Below are positions 6,177 through 12,971 of a stretch of 27,318 nt of DNA, one piece after another. Numbering within the stretch: position 1 is the stretch's first letter; each line of letters opens with the position of its first letter. This DNA comes from a virus. Both the position numbers and the translations under genes were made by a program. The DNA lies in IMG/VR virus record IMGVR_UViG_3300042306_000483, positions 1 through 27,318 of that record. The stretch is one strand, 5' to 3'. The notes under the pieces were generated by a model. It had not been told where the DNA came from and made no database searches. It worked only from the letters and a program-made list of their open reading frames with translations.

Positions 6177-6551
6177 ATGCAATCATTAAAACTTATAAAG
6201 AAAAATGGTAAGTTGACTTATCTACAACCTAAAGATAAGTTAGCTTATAAGATCTTTGAAGACAAAATCAAAGAAGGTCAAAAAGTAGAAATGTATTTAG
6301 ATCTTGCAGATGATGATCATAGTAAAGGACAGCTTGCAAAAGTACATGCTTGTATTAGAGAGTTGGCCAAAGAAATTGGTTATACCTTTGATGAAATGAA
6401 AACTATCATAAAAGGAAAATCCGGTCTATGTATGGAACAAGACGGTATTTATGAATGTAAATCTTTTGCAGACTGTAGTAAAGATGAATTATTACTAGCT
6501 ATTGAAGCTTGTATAGAAATAGGAAAAGAAGTCAATATTAACCTTCAGTAG
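6177..6551 (+). CDS. Possible NinB-like recombination protein
   Basis: This 124-aa protein has the phrase HSKGQLAKVHACIRELAKEIGYT at about residues 49-71, a middle KTIIKGKSGLC, and a C-terminal SFADCSKDELLLAIEACIEIG ending in VNINLQ. The layout (Q--K-HA-IRELA helix, then a serine/acid-rich S---CSK-EL--AIE helix close to the C-terminus) recalls the NinB/YbcN recombination family, whose C-terminal part reads S-T--L-K-EM---I. NinB proteins bind ssDNA and take part in phage recombination. The match is by pattern only. The gene ends tail-to-tail with the minus-strand gene, overlapping it by 14 bases, and is the last of the left accessory block. Confidence 0.5.
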   Translation: MQSLKLIKKNGKLTYLQPKDKLAYKIFEDKIKEGQKVEMYLDLADDDHSKGQLAKVHACIRELAKEIGYTFDEMKTIIKGKSGLCMEQDGIYECKSFADCSKDELLLAIEACIEIGKEVNINLQ

Positions 6552-6852
6552 GTTCAACATATCCTTCATCTCCAGGTTGCAATACATCTTTTTCTACATA
6601 TAGATTCTCAGCTTTAAATTGAGACTCCATTTCAGCTAGTAAAAGAGTAACTGTGTAAAAAGATTTTTGAAGATCATCCATATCAGTATAAGCTTTTGTC
6701 ATGATGTGTTTAATGTACTCATCAGGTTGACTTTCTTTACCAATATTTAAGTATAGGTAGTATGATAGAGCTTTAGTCATTAAGTAAAAACTCTTATTGA
6801 CTTTGATTGATACTACCGCATCATCTTTAATTTCTTTAACTTTGATAGCCAT
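6538..6852 (-). CDS. Conserved crAss-like phage protein on the opposite strand
   Basis: This 104-aa protein starts MAIKVKEIKDDAVVSIKVNK. It has a hydrophobic-helical middle (FYLMTKALSYYLYLN), an acidic LLLAEMESQF segment and a proline/acid C-terminus (QPGDEGYVEPTEG). I recall similar small proteins (VKVNK-FYLM-KA, PGDEGYV-PT) in crAss-like phages, usually near structural genes. ATG 6852 is chosen because the six codons upstream (ATG 6870) read as an A/T-rich leader (TTTAAAATAAAGTTT) like that ahead of other starts here. It is the only minus-strand gene inside the + block: it converges on the NinB-like gene and diverges from UDG with only 22 bases between. A TATTTTTG box on the minus strand (6875-6868) could drive it. 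Confidence 0.8.
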   Translation of the reverse strand: MAIKVKEIKDDAVVSIKVNKSFYLMTKALSYYLYLNIGKESQPDEYIKHIMTKAYTDMDDLQKSFYTVTLLLAEMESQFKAENLYVEKDVLQPGDEGYVEPTEG

Positions 6853-6874
6853 AAACTTTATTTTAAACAAAAAT

Positions 6875-7585
6875 ATGAAACAAAAGTTAGATTTAGAGGA
6901 AATTAAACAAAAAATGTTTGAAAAGTTAGAACCTTCCGGGTGGGGACGTGTTCTTAAACCATTTATATTTAGTGGTGACTTTGATAATATTATCTCTCAG
7001 TTGGCCAGAATGGCTACTGATGGGAAAAGGTTCACTCCTACCCTAAAGGACTTATTCAAAGCTTTTGAAGAATGTCCTTATAGTGAGCTTAAGGTTATCC
7101 TTGTAGGGCAAGATCCATACCCCCAATTTGGTGTTGCTGATGGTATTGCTTTCAGTTGTAGTAAAACTAATGAATTACAGCCTAGTTTACGCTTCATGTT
7201 AGATGAGATAAACAGAACTGTATATAATGGTCATCCTGGTAGTTTAAATGTTGATTTAACTAGATGGTCAAATCAGGGTATACTAATGCTTAATACTGCT
7301 CTTACAACTACTGTAGGTAAAATTGGACAACACTATAAGATATGGCAACCTTTTATTGCTTATCTGTTTGATTATTTGACATGGAACAACAATGGATTGA
7401 TCTATGTCTATCTTGGTAAACAAGCTCAAGAATGGGCTGACTCTATCAATGATAACAATTATAAATTTAAACTGTCACATCCAGCAAGTGCTGCATATAA
7501 TAACAGTGCTTGGAACTCTGAAAGTGTATTTGTTGAAATACAAAATCTTGTTGAAAAAAATTACAATCAAAAACTTATTTGGTAA
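6875..7585 (+). CDS. ung: Uracil-DNA glycosylase, family 1-like
   Basis: This 236-aa protein (family 1 enzymes are about 220-230 aa) removes uracil from DNA. Visible motifs are VGQDPYPQ at 78-85 (water-activating Asp-80; the family usually has H where Pro-84 stands), GIAFS at 90-94 (the Phe that stacks on uracil), MLNTALTT at 138-145 (Asn-140, uracil recognition), and HPASAAYN at 202-209 (His-202, catalytic). ATG 6875 is preferred because the longer frame from 6797 lies antisense to the minus-strand gene. The stop shares bases with the next start (TAATG). In crAss-like phages UDG is a regular member of the replication module, fitting the helicase, SSB and primase downstream. Confidence 0.92.
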   Translation: MKQKLDLEEIKQKMFEKLEPSGWGRVLKPFIFSGDFDNIISQLARMATDGKRFTPTLKDLFKAFEECPYSELKVILVGQDPYPQFGVADGIAFSCSKTNELQPSLRFMLDEINRTVYNGHPGSLNVDLTRWSNQGILMLNTALTTTVGKIGQHYKIWQPFIAYLFDYLTWNNNGLIYVYLGKQAQEWADSINDNNYKFKLSHPASAAYNNSAWNSESVFVEIQNLVEKNYNQKLIW

Positions 7586-8172
7586 TGACAGAAATATTTA
7601 ATAGACTTATACAAGAGAATATTACTCCTAATGCATACTATGTTTTATGCTGTATTAAAGAAAAAGTAGTACCCAAAAACTTTGTAAATAAAGAATTAGA
7701 ATGCAAAAGACTGCAAAGCGATCAATGGCTTACAGAAGATTTGCAACTCACTAGTAAAAGTATTATTTTTACAGAAGAAATTGGTGGGTTCTTTAAAAGA
7801 ACTAAGAAAAAAGTATCAAAAGATTTAATGGGTGCAGACTTTGTACAAAAAATCCAGGAATATGTTCTCATATTTCCTAATAGGAAACTATCCTCTGGAA
7901 AATATGCAAGGACTAACCCAAAGAATCTTGAGAGTGCTTTTAAATGGTTCTTTGAGACATATGACTATAGTTGGGAGTTGATCCTAGAAGCTACAGAAAA
8001 ATATGTAAGAGATTATGAACTTAGAAACTTTGATTACATGAGAACATCTCAGTACTTTGTTAGAAAACAGAACATTGACAAGTCATTTGAGTCTGAATTA
8101 GCAAATTACTGTGAGTTGATTAAAACAACACCTGATGTTGATCAAGTTTATTTTACGGAGGCTGTAGTATGA
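7585..8172 (+). CDS. Conserved replication-module protein, possible helicase loader
   Basis: This 195-aa, mainly helical protein starts at ATG 7585 inside the UDG stop (TAATG). A basic patch RTKKKVSKD lies near residues 73-82. A region at about 95-165 reads FPNRKLSSGKYARTNPKNLE, then FKWFFETYDYSW, then YMRTSQYFVRKQ, with many aromatic and basic residues. Conserved phage proteins of this type often lie just upstream of a DnaB-like helicase, and helicase loading is a reasonable role from position. No motif proves it: there is no Walker A, so it is not a DnaC-type ATPase. Confidence 0.8.
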   Translation: MTEIFNRLIQENITPNAYYVLCCIKEKVVPKNFVNKELECKRLQSDQWLTEDLQLTSKSIIFTEEIGGFFKRTKKKVSKDLMGADFVQKIQEYVLIFPNRKLSSGKYARTNPKNLESAFKWFFETYDYSWELILEATEKYVRDYELRNFDYMRTSQYFVRKQNIDKSFESELANYCELIKTTPDVDQVYFTEAVV

Positions 8173-8360
8173 TACCAAGTTTAAGAATTAGTACATTAAT
8201 GCTTGGGCTTGCTATACTTGGAACAGTACTTTCCTGGTTCATTATTAATCTTTTTGTTGTGAATATCACCATTGGACACTTTGTTATCATAGAAATCATT
8301 ATTAGTGTATTTCATCATATGTATAACAAAGCAAAAGAACAGTGTAAACAACAAAAATAA
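8169..8360 (+). CDS. Small two-helix membrane protein
   Basis: This 63-aa protein has two hydrophobic segments, one at about residues 8-30 (STLMLGLAILGTVLSWFI onward) and one at about 33-50 (GHFVIIEIIISVFHHM), followed by a short basic tail with KAKEQCKQQK. It is predicted to form a hairpin in the inner membrane. The phrase ISTLMLG-AIL, then EIIIS and YNKAKEQ, is one I recall from equivalents beside the helicase gene in other crAss-like phages. ATGA overlap with the upstream gene and 5 bases to the helicase gene suggest a linked role, perhaps anchoring replication to the membrane (inference). Confidence 0.78.
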   Translation: MIPSLRISTLMLGLAILGTVLSWFIINLFVVNITIGHFVIIEIIISVFHHMYNKAKEQCKQQK

Positions 8361-8365
8361 ATACA

Positions 8366-9370
8366 ATGGCAGAATTATTTAATGGGGCAAGACCCTTGAT
8401 TCCAGTAAGTGAAAGAAAAGCATTAGAAAAAGCACTTTTAAAAATGCGCGCAAGAAGAAATGGAGAAGTTAAATCTCTTAGGAGTGCTTGGCCCAAATTT
8501 AATGATGCATTTTGTGATGGATTGGAGTGGAGAACTATCACCGTAGTTGGTGCTAGACCTGGAACCGGTAAAACTTTATTTATGGAACAGTTAATCAGTG
8601 ATATCATTGAGAACAATCCTGACCAAAAATTTAGAATACTTAAGTTCCAGATGGAAATGGTTGATGAAACCAGTGGTGTGAGAAAGTTTAGTCTGAAAAC
8701 AGGTTCTGATTACAATACATTAATGAGTAAGGGAAAACAAATAGATAAACATATCTATGAAAAATGTGTAGAGTACTATCATAAAACCGCAGCTACAGAC
8801 ATAGTGGATGTAGTATATGATGCATGTACAGTAGATGAAATGTGCGCAACCATTCATTATCATATGAATAAGCACAAACTAGAAGATGGGACTTACCCAA
8901 ACATGCTAGTAGCAATTGATCACTCTGCACTATTCAAAAAGGCTAGAACAGAAAAAGACAAGTTTGAAATGCTTGGTTCATTAGGTGAAGCGCTCACCAT
9001 GATGAAGAAGCACTATCCAGTTGCCTTTGTTGTGTTAAGTCAGTTGAATAGAAACATTGATGACCCTAAAAGGTCTGAGGAAGGAACTTACGGTAATTAT
9101 GTATTAGATTCTGATATATATGGTTCTGATGCGTTGTTGCAACATGCTGATGTGGTATTAGGTATTAATAAACCTTCAATACGGAAGATCAGAAATTATG
9201 GTCCAGAAAAGTATATCATTAGTGACACAGATGTATTAGTCTTTCACTTTTTGAAATCAAGAAATGGTACCACACGGATAAGCTTCTTTAAGCTAGATCG
9301 GACTACAATGAGGATTATTGAGATTGATACTCCACCAACAGCAACAAAGCAAAAGTTAAGTACAAATTAA
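8366..9370 (+). CDS. dnaB: DnaB-like replicative DNA helicase
   Basis: This 334-aa protein corresponds to the RecA-like C-terminal half of DnaB helicases, with only about 55 residues before the core, so the DnaB N-terminal domain is absent. Walker A is GARPGTGKT at 62-70, Walker B is LVAIDH at 181-186, and VVLSQLNR at 222-229 matches the DnaB H3 region (L-SQL-R). A C-terminal FKLDRTTMRI segment follows. It should unwind the duplex at the fork as a ring helicase. It lies between the possible loader/membrane genes and the Sak4/SSB pair. Confidence 0.9.
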   Translation: MAELFNGARPLIPVSERKALEKALLKMRARRNGEVKSLRSAWPKFNDAFCDGLEWRTITVVGARPGTGKTLFMEQLISDIIENNPDQKFRILKFQMEMVDETSGVRKFSLKTGSDYNTLMSKGKQIDKHIYEKCVEYYHKTAATDIVDVVYDACTVDEMCATIHYHMNKHKLEDGTYPNMLVAIDHSALFKKARTEKDKFEMLGSLGEALTMMKKHYPVAFVVLSQLNRNIDDPKRSEEGTYGNYVLDSDIYGSDALLQHADVVLGINKPSIRKIRNYGPEKYIISDTDVLVFHFLKSRNGTTRISFFKLDRTTMRIIEIDTPPTATKQKLSTN

Positions 9371-9380
9371 AAAAAAAGTT

Positions 9381-10043
9381 ATGAGTTTAAGACAACAAAA
9401 AACATCTGAATTCTTTGTGCAACACATGGAAACATTCAGAAAGTTGGGAATTATTGATCCATTCTTTGTGATTAAAACAGCATTCTTTCAGAAAGGTAAG
9501 TATGGAAGACACACTCAGTTTTTTGAGTGGGAATTAAAGAAAAATGAGGACATTTATGTTGAGTTTTATGACAATGTACATGATCTTAATGGAAAGACTG
9601 TAGATTACAAACCTTTTCATGAAGACAGAGTGCTTTGTAAATACAAAATCAACCCTCATTTTGCTGAAGAGTATGAGAAAAAGGAAAACATCAATCAGAA
9701 TACTGGTGAGCCTTACTTTACTTATACTGTTCCCTTAGCTGAAATGATTGCTGTCAACCCTGATGGAAGAGAAATGACTTATCCTATGTATGAAAAATCT
9801 AAGGAGTCACCTTCTAAGGAGGAAGCAGTTATGCCGAGATTGCAAAATAGCCTGGCTTTTCCAAATTTTGAGGAAGAACTGATTAAAAAACCTGAGCAGA
9901 TAAAAGAAACTACCCTAGAAGATTTACTAGTGGGAGATGATGTATCTTATTCAGAAATGACAATCAGAGATATTGCTGCAATAATTTGGAAGAAACCAGT
10001 AAGCAACAAATTATGGTTAAATTCTTTAATTGAAAAACAATGA
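9381..10043 (+). CDS. Conserved replication-module protein, unknown function
   Basis: This 220-aa protein begins MSLRQQKTSEFFVQHMETF and has a central aromatic/charged region (HTQFFEWELKKNEDIYVEF). A linker with VMPRLQNSLAF follows near residues 148-159, then an acidic C-terminal part and a terminal basic helix. Such a layout, an ordered N-terminal domain followed by an acidic linker and a short helix, is compatible with a DNA- or protein-binding factor, but no named domain is recognised. It lies between the helicase and the Sak4-like ATPase and overlaps the latter by ATGA, so a role in replication or recombination is inferred from position only. Confidence 0.78.
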   Translation: MSLRQQKTSEFFVQHMETFRKLGIIDPFFVIKTAFFQKGKYGRHTQFFEWELKKNEDIYVEFYDNVHDLNGKTVDYKPFHEDRVLCKYKINPHFAEEYEKKENINQNTGEPYFTYTVPLAEMIAVNPDGREMTYPMYEKSKESPSKEEAVMPRLQNSLAFPNFEEELIKKPEQIKETTLEDLLVGDDVSYSEMTIRDIAAIIWKKPVSNKLWLNSLIEKQ

Positions 10044-10759
10044 GTATTGTATTGCCAACTACAAAGGTTTTGGGAGGACGTGTAAATCCCAAAAGAATAG
10101 TGATCTATTCTAAGCCAAAGACCGGTAAAACTACAGCTTATGCTGGTCTGGAAAACAATCTAATTTTAGATTTAGAAAATGGTACTGATTATGTAGCAGC
10201 TCTGAAAGTAAAAATTAACAGTCTACAAGAATTACTTGACACAGGTAAAGCTATTAAAGAAGCAGGTTGTCCTTATAAGTATGTTACTATTGATACAGTG
10301 ACAGCATTAGAGGAAATGATTATGCCTTTAGCAATCAAGCTTTACAAACAAACACCAATGGGTAAAAATTTTGATGGCACAAGTGTTATTACTTTACCAA
10401 ATGGTGCAGGATATTTATATATTCGTCAAGCATTCTTTCAAGTTTTAGATTTTATTGATACCTTAGCACCCCACATTATTTTATCTGGTCACATTAAAGA
10501 TAAACAAGTGGATGATAAAGGAGAATTAGTAATGTCTGCAAACATTGATTTGACTGGTAAAATTAAATCTCTGATCTGTGCAAATGCTGATGCAATTGGT
10601 TATATGTACAGAAAAGGTAATAAGACTTTCTTGTCTTTTAAAACAAATGAAGAAGTTACTTGTGGTGCAAGACCTGCACATCTTAGAAATGAGGAGATAG
10701 TAATAACTGAAATGGTAGATGGTGTCCTAACAACAACGTGGGACAAAGTATTTGTGTAA
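10040..10759 (+). CDS. Sak4-like RecA-fold ATPase (recombination)
   Basis: This 239-aa protein has Walker A SKPKTGKTT at 24-32 (preceded by KRIVIYS), an LILDLENGTDYV segment at 41-52, and Walker B YVTIDTV at 81-87. Later come HIILSGHIKDK and IDLTGKIKSLICANADAIGYM (about 172-192). This sequence of motifs fits the phage AAA/RecA family that includes Sak4, an ssDNA annealing and strand-invasion ATPase that works with a phage SSB. The next gene encodes an SSB-like protein, which is the usual pairing. It overlaps the upstream gene by ATGA. The main alternative is another RecA-fold phage NTPase of similar type. Confidence 0.82.
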   Translation: MSIVLPTTKVLGGRVNPKRIVIYSKPKTGKTTAYAGLENNLILDLENGTDYVAALKVKINSLQELLDTGKAIKEAGCPYKYVTIDTVTALEEMIMPLAIKLYKQTPMGKNFDGTSVITLPNGAGYLYIRQAFFQVLDFIDTLAPHIILSGHIKDKQVDDKGELVMSANIDLTGKIKSLICANADAIGYMYRKGNKTFLSFKTNEEVTCGARPAHLRNEEIVITEMVDGVLTTTWDKVFV

Positions 10760-10779
10760 CAATTTAAAATAAAATAACA

Positions 10780-11469
10780 ATGGGATTAAGTACAACTGAT
10801 TTGAGCACTGGTGGGTCTGGCCTTCCAAAAACATTAGCTCCAGGAAATCATGCATTAAAAATTAACAGTATCAGTTTGGATGATTATACATTCATTCCAG
10901 GTGCAAAACATTTGATGATGCATGTAGAAGGTCAACCAATTGATGGTTTTCAAGGTTTCTTGATTGACAAAGATGATGAAAGCAAAGGACACTATGCTGG
11001 TCAAATAGGTAGAGTAAAAGCAAGCCAATATGCATTTGCAGATGGAGAAACTAAAACTGGTATCAAAATTCAGAGAGATAGATCTATCATGATGTTTATG
11101 CAAAATTTATGCAAAACTCTTGGAATCAATGACTGGTTCATTGCTCAAGATAATTTGCATGATACAATTGATGACTTGATCAAAGCATTCAACAATACAG
11201 CACCATTTCAAGATATATATCTTGACTTCTGTGTTGCTGGTAAAGAATATGTGGGTAAAACTGGTTATACAAACTATGATTTGTTTTTACCAAAATCTGA
11301 AAAAGGTAAGTATGCATTTGGAGAAGAATCCGGTGGTAAAGTATTAACCTATGATGAGAAAACACATTTAGTTAAGGCTAAAACAACAGAAGTAAATAAC
11401 TTTGGTAATGATGATGATGATGACTTTAGCGTTCCAGCTAAAACATCTTCTGACTTTTCACTTGATTAA
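10780..11469 (+). CDS. ssb: SSB-like single-stranded DNA-binding protein
   Basis: This 229-aa protein has a beta-rich core (for example NHALKINSISLDDY and KHLMMHVEG near the N-terminus). Its C-terminal tail contains five consecutive Asp followed by Phe (NDDDDDFS) and ends SDFSLD. Acidic aromatic tails are a trait of SSBs, where they recruit partner proteins. Together with its position next to the Sak4-like ATPase and before the primase, this supports an SSB role in crAss-like phages. The OB fold cannot be proven by eye. The start context TAAAATAACAATG is A-rich without Shine-Dalgarno, typical of strong Bacteroidota starts. A terminator follows 16 bases after the stop. Confidence 0.72.
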   Translation: MGLSTTDLSTGGSGLPKTLAPGNHALKINSISLDDYTFIPGAKHLMMHVEGQPIDGFQGFLIDKDDESKGHYAGQIGRVKASQYAFADGETKTGIKIQRDRSIMMFMQNLCKTLGINDWFIAQDNLHDTIDDLIKAFNNTAPFQDIYLDFCVAGKEYVGKTGYTNYDLFLPKSEKGKYAFGEESGGKVLTYDEKTHLVKAKTTEVNNFGNDDDDDFSVPAKTSSDFSLD

Positions 11470-11485
11470 CAACTAGTTAATTACA

Positions 11486-11511
11486 GGGGAGTCAGAGATG
11501 GCTCCCCTTTT
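11486..11511 (+). terminator. Intrinsic terminator after the SSB-like gene
   Basis: GGGGAGTC (11486-11493) pairs with GGCTCCCC (11500-11507) across an AGAGAT loop, an 8-bp stem with one G-T pair, followed by TTTTATT. It lies between the SSB-like and primase genes. No convincing promoter is seen before the primase, so it may act as a partial terminator. Confidence 0.75.
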
Positions 11512-11529
11512 ATTATTAATTAAAGTGTT

Positions 11530-12507
11530 ATGATTTCAACAAAAAATTTAATTTCATCTATTGTAGATGTCCCAGTTGAATGGGTTTTTGAATATTATCT
11601 TAATCTGAATGAAAGATTGAATGGACAAGACATAAAAATCTTATCTGTATTTAATGCAAAAGATAAAGTGCCTTCAATGTGTATATATTATAACAGTGGA
11701 ATTTACAGATTCAAAGATTTTTCTTCTGGGTTTCAAGGTGATAATGTTGAATTGGTTCTACGCATGTTTAATTTACAACACCGTTGGGAAGCAGCAAATA
11801 AAATAACTTGTGACTATCAAGAATATGTTACAAATAATGACAGAAGGTTTGAAGGTGAAACATTCAATCTAGATAGATACAAAGTTGTTGATTATGAGAT
11901 GAGACACTGGCAGACACATGATCAAAAATATTGGAGTAGGTTTCATATTGGATCTAAAATGCTTGAGTTCTACAATGTTGTTCCATTATCTTATTATGTA
12001 ATGGAAAAAACTCAGGTGAATGGTGAAATCAAATCTTTTAAACATGCTAATGGTTATATCTACGGTTATTTCAAAAATGATGGTACTTTGTATAAGATCT
12101 ACAAACCAACAGATAGAGATAGAAAGTTTGTTAAAGTTCAAAATTACATTCAGGGCTCAGAACAACTAACATTTGATAAGAAGTATCTAGTAATTGTATC
12201 TTCCCTAAAGGACTTAATGGCATTCAGAAAACTTCAGATAAAAGATGTTGAAGCAATAGCTCCAGATAGTGAGAACAGTATGCTTGCTGAAACTACTATG
12301 TCTAAATTAATCCGGCAGTACAAAAAGATTTTTATAATTTTTGACAATGATGAAGCTGGTATTAAAGCCGCGCAAAGATATCATTCAAAGTATAAGATTC
12401 CTTATGTGGTTTTACCTTTAGAAAAAGATATTGCAGATTCTGTTGAAGTACACGGTATTGAAAAAACTAGGAAAATATTACTTACATTATTAAAAGAAGC
12501 ATTATGA
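11530..12507 (+). CDS. dnaG: DnaG-type primase with Toprim domain
   Basis: This 325-aa protein has a DnaG-like layout. Residues about 35-75 (KDKVPSM, then YRFKDFSSGFQGDN) match the region that in DnaG is the CHC2 zinc finger, but without the zinc cysteines. A Toprim fold follows with LVIVSSLKDLMAF at 220-232 and IIFDNDEAGIKAA at 269-281. The usual Toprim glutamate (V-E-G-x-x-D) is Ser-225 in the SSLKD motif. I recall SLKD variants in crAss-like primases, so this is probably a lineage trait rather than damage. It synthesises RNA primers with the helicase. ATGA overlap joins it to the GIY-YIG gene. Confidence 0.82.
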   Translation: MISTKNLISSIVDVPVEWVFEYYLNLNERLNGQDIKILSVFNAKDKVPSMCIYYNSGIYRFKDFSSGFQGDNVELVLRMFNLQHRWEAANKITCDYQEYVTNNDRRFEGETFNLDRYKVVDYEMRHWQTHDQKYWSRFHIGSKMLEFYNVVPLSYYVMEKTQVNGEIKSFKHANGYIYGYFKNDGTLYKIYKPTDRDRKFVKVQNYIQGSEQLTFDKKYLVIVSSLKDLMAFRKLQIKDVEAIAPDSENSMLAETTMSKLIRQYKKIFIIFDNDEAGIKAAQRYHSKYKIPYVVLPLEKDIADSVEVHGIEKTRKILLTLLKEAL

Positions 12508-12929
12508 GTTGGATACATAAAGGTAAACAGTTTTCAGATTCTATGATTCCAGAAGGTGGAGTAGGTTTTATTTACATCATGACAGCTGTGATTGATGGTA
12601 AGTCAGTAGCCTATATAGGAAAGAAGAACTTCTTTGCTAATATCAAAAGACCATTAGGTAAAAAAGCTTTGGCTATGAGTACAGATAAAAGACTCAAGAA
12701 ATATAGCCGGGTGATTAAACCTGATTACATGAATTACTACAGTAGTAATAAAACTCTTAAAGATGCTCACAAAGCAGGAGTTGTTATTAAAAGAGAGATA
12801 TTAATGATATGCTATTCTCAAATGGAGTTAACATATCAGGAAGTAAAGCACCAGTTTAAATATGAAGTGCTTGAGAAAGATGAATACTTGAATGCCAATA
12901 TCCTTGGCCGCTTTTTCCATTCTAAATGA
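12504..12929 (+). CDS. GIY-YIG-like nuclease
   Basis: In this 141-aa protein the first motif is GFIYIM at 21-26 and the second is AYIGKK at 36-41, together the GIY and YIG strands. YYSSNK at 78-83 and FKREIL-type KREIL at 96-100 (Arg-97) follow, with a helix containing Glu-113 (YQEVKHQF) and a late Asn (NANILGRFF, 130-138). These match the catalytic Arg, Glu and Asn of GIY-YIG nucleases. Similar stand-alone proteins ending in NI-GR-F occur in many phages, either as homing endonucleases or in recombination; the role is open. It is coupled to the primase by ATGA. Its 3' end is intact although an endonuclease gene is inserted right behind it. Confidence 0.7.
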   Translation: MSWIHKGKQFSDSMIPEGGVGFIYIMTAVIDGKSVAYIGKKNFFANIKRPLGKKALAMSTDKRLKKYSRVIKPDYMNYYSSNKTLKDAHKAGVVIKREILMICYSQMELTYQEVKHQFKYEVLEKDEYLNANILGRFFHSK

Positions 12930-12931
12930 AA

Positions 12932-12971
12932 ATATATTAGGAATGTAGTATATTATTTGTATATTTGTTCT
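12932..12971 (+). promoter_or_regulatory. Bacteroidota-type promoter, probably leaderless, for the LAGLIDADG gene
   Basis: TATATTTG at 12960-12967 matches the -7 box TAnnTTTG and ends 4 bases before the ATG at 12972. ATATATTAG at 12932-12940 occupies the -33 position with the same 28-base offset as ATATATTG in the HNH promoter, though TTG is here TTA. Transcription should start at or next to the start codon. The preceding gene ends at 12929, so the inserted gene brings its own promoter. Confidence 0.55.

Noticed and set aside
6837-6844. TAACTTTG as a promoter for UDG
   Set aside because: The -7-like box is there, but no TTG lies at the proper distance upstream. Such boxes occur by chance roughly once per kb per strand in DNA of this composition.
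7565-7585. QKLIW at the UDG C-terminus as a second sliding-clamp motif
   Set aside because: It keeps only the initial Gln and hydrophobic residues of the QL-LF consensus and is not good enough without conservation evidence.
12897-12929. The GIY-YIG gene being truncated by the LAGLIDADG insertion
   Set aside because: The protein keeps its final NI-GRFF segment and a normal stop before the inserted promoter, so it appears complete.
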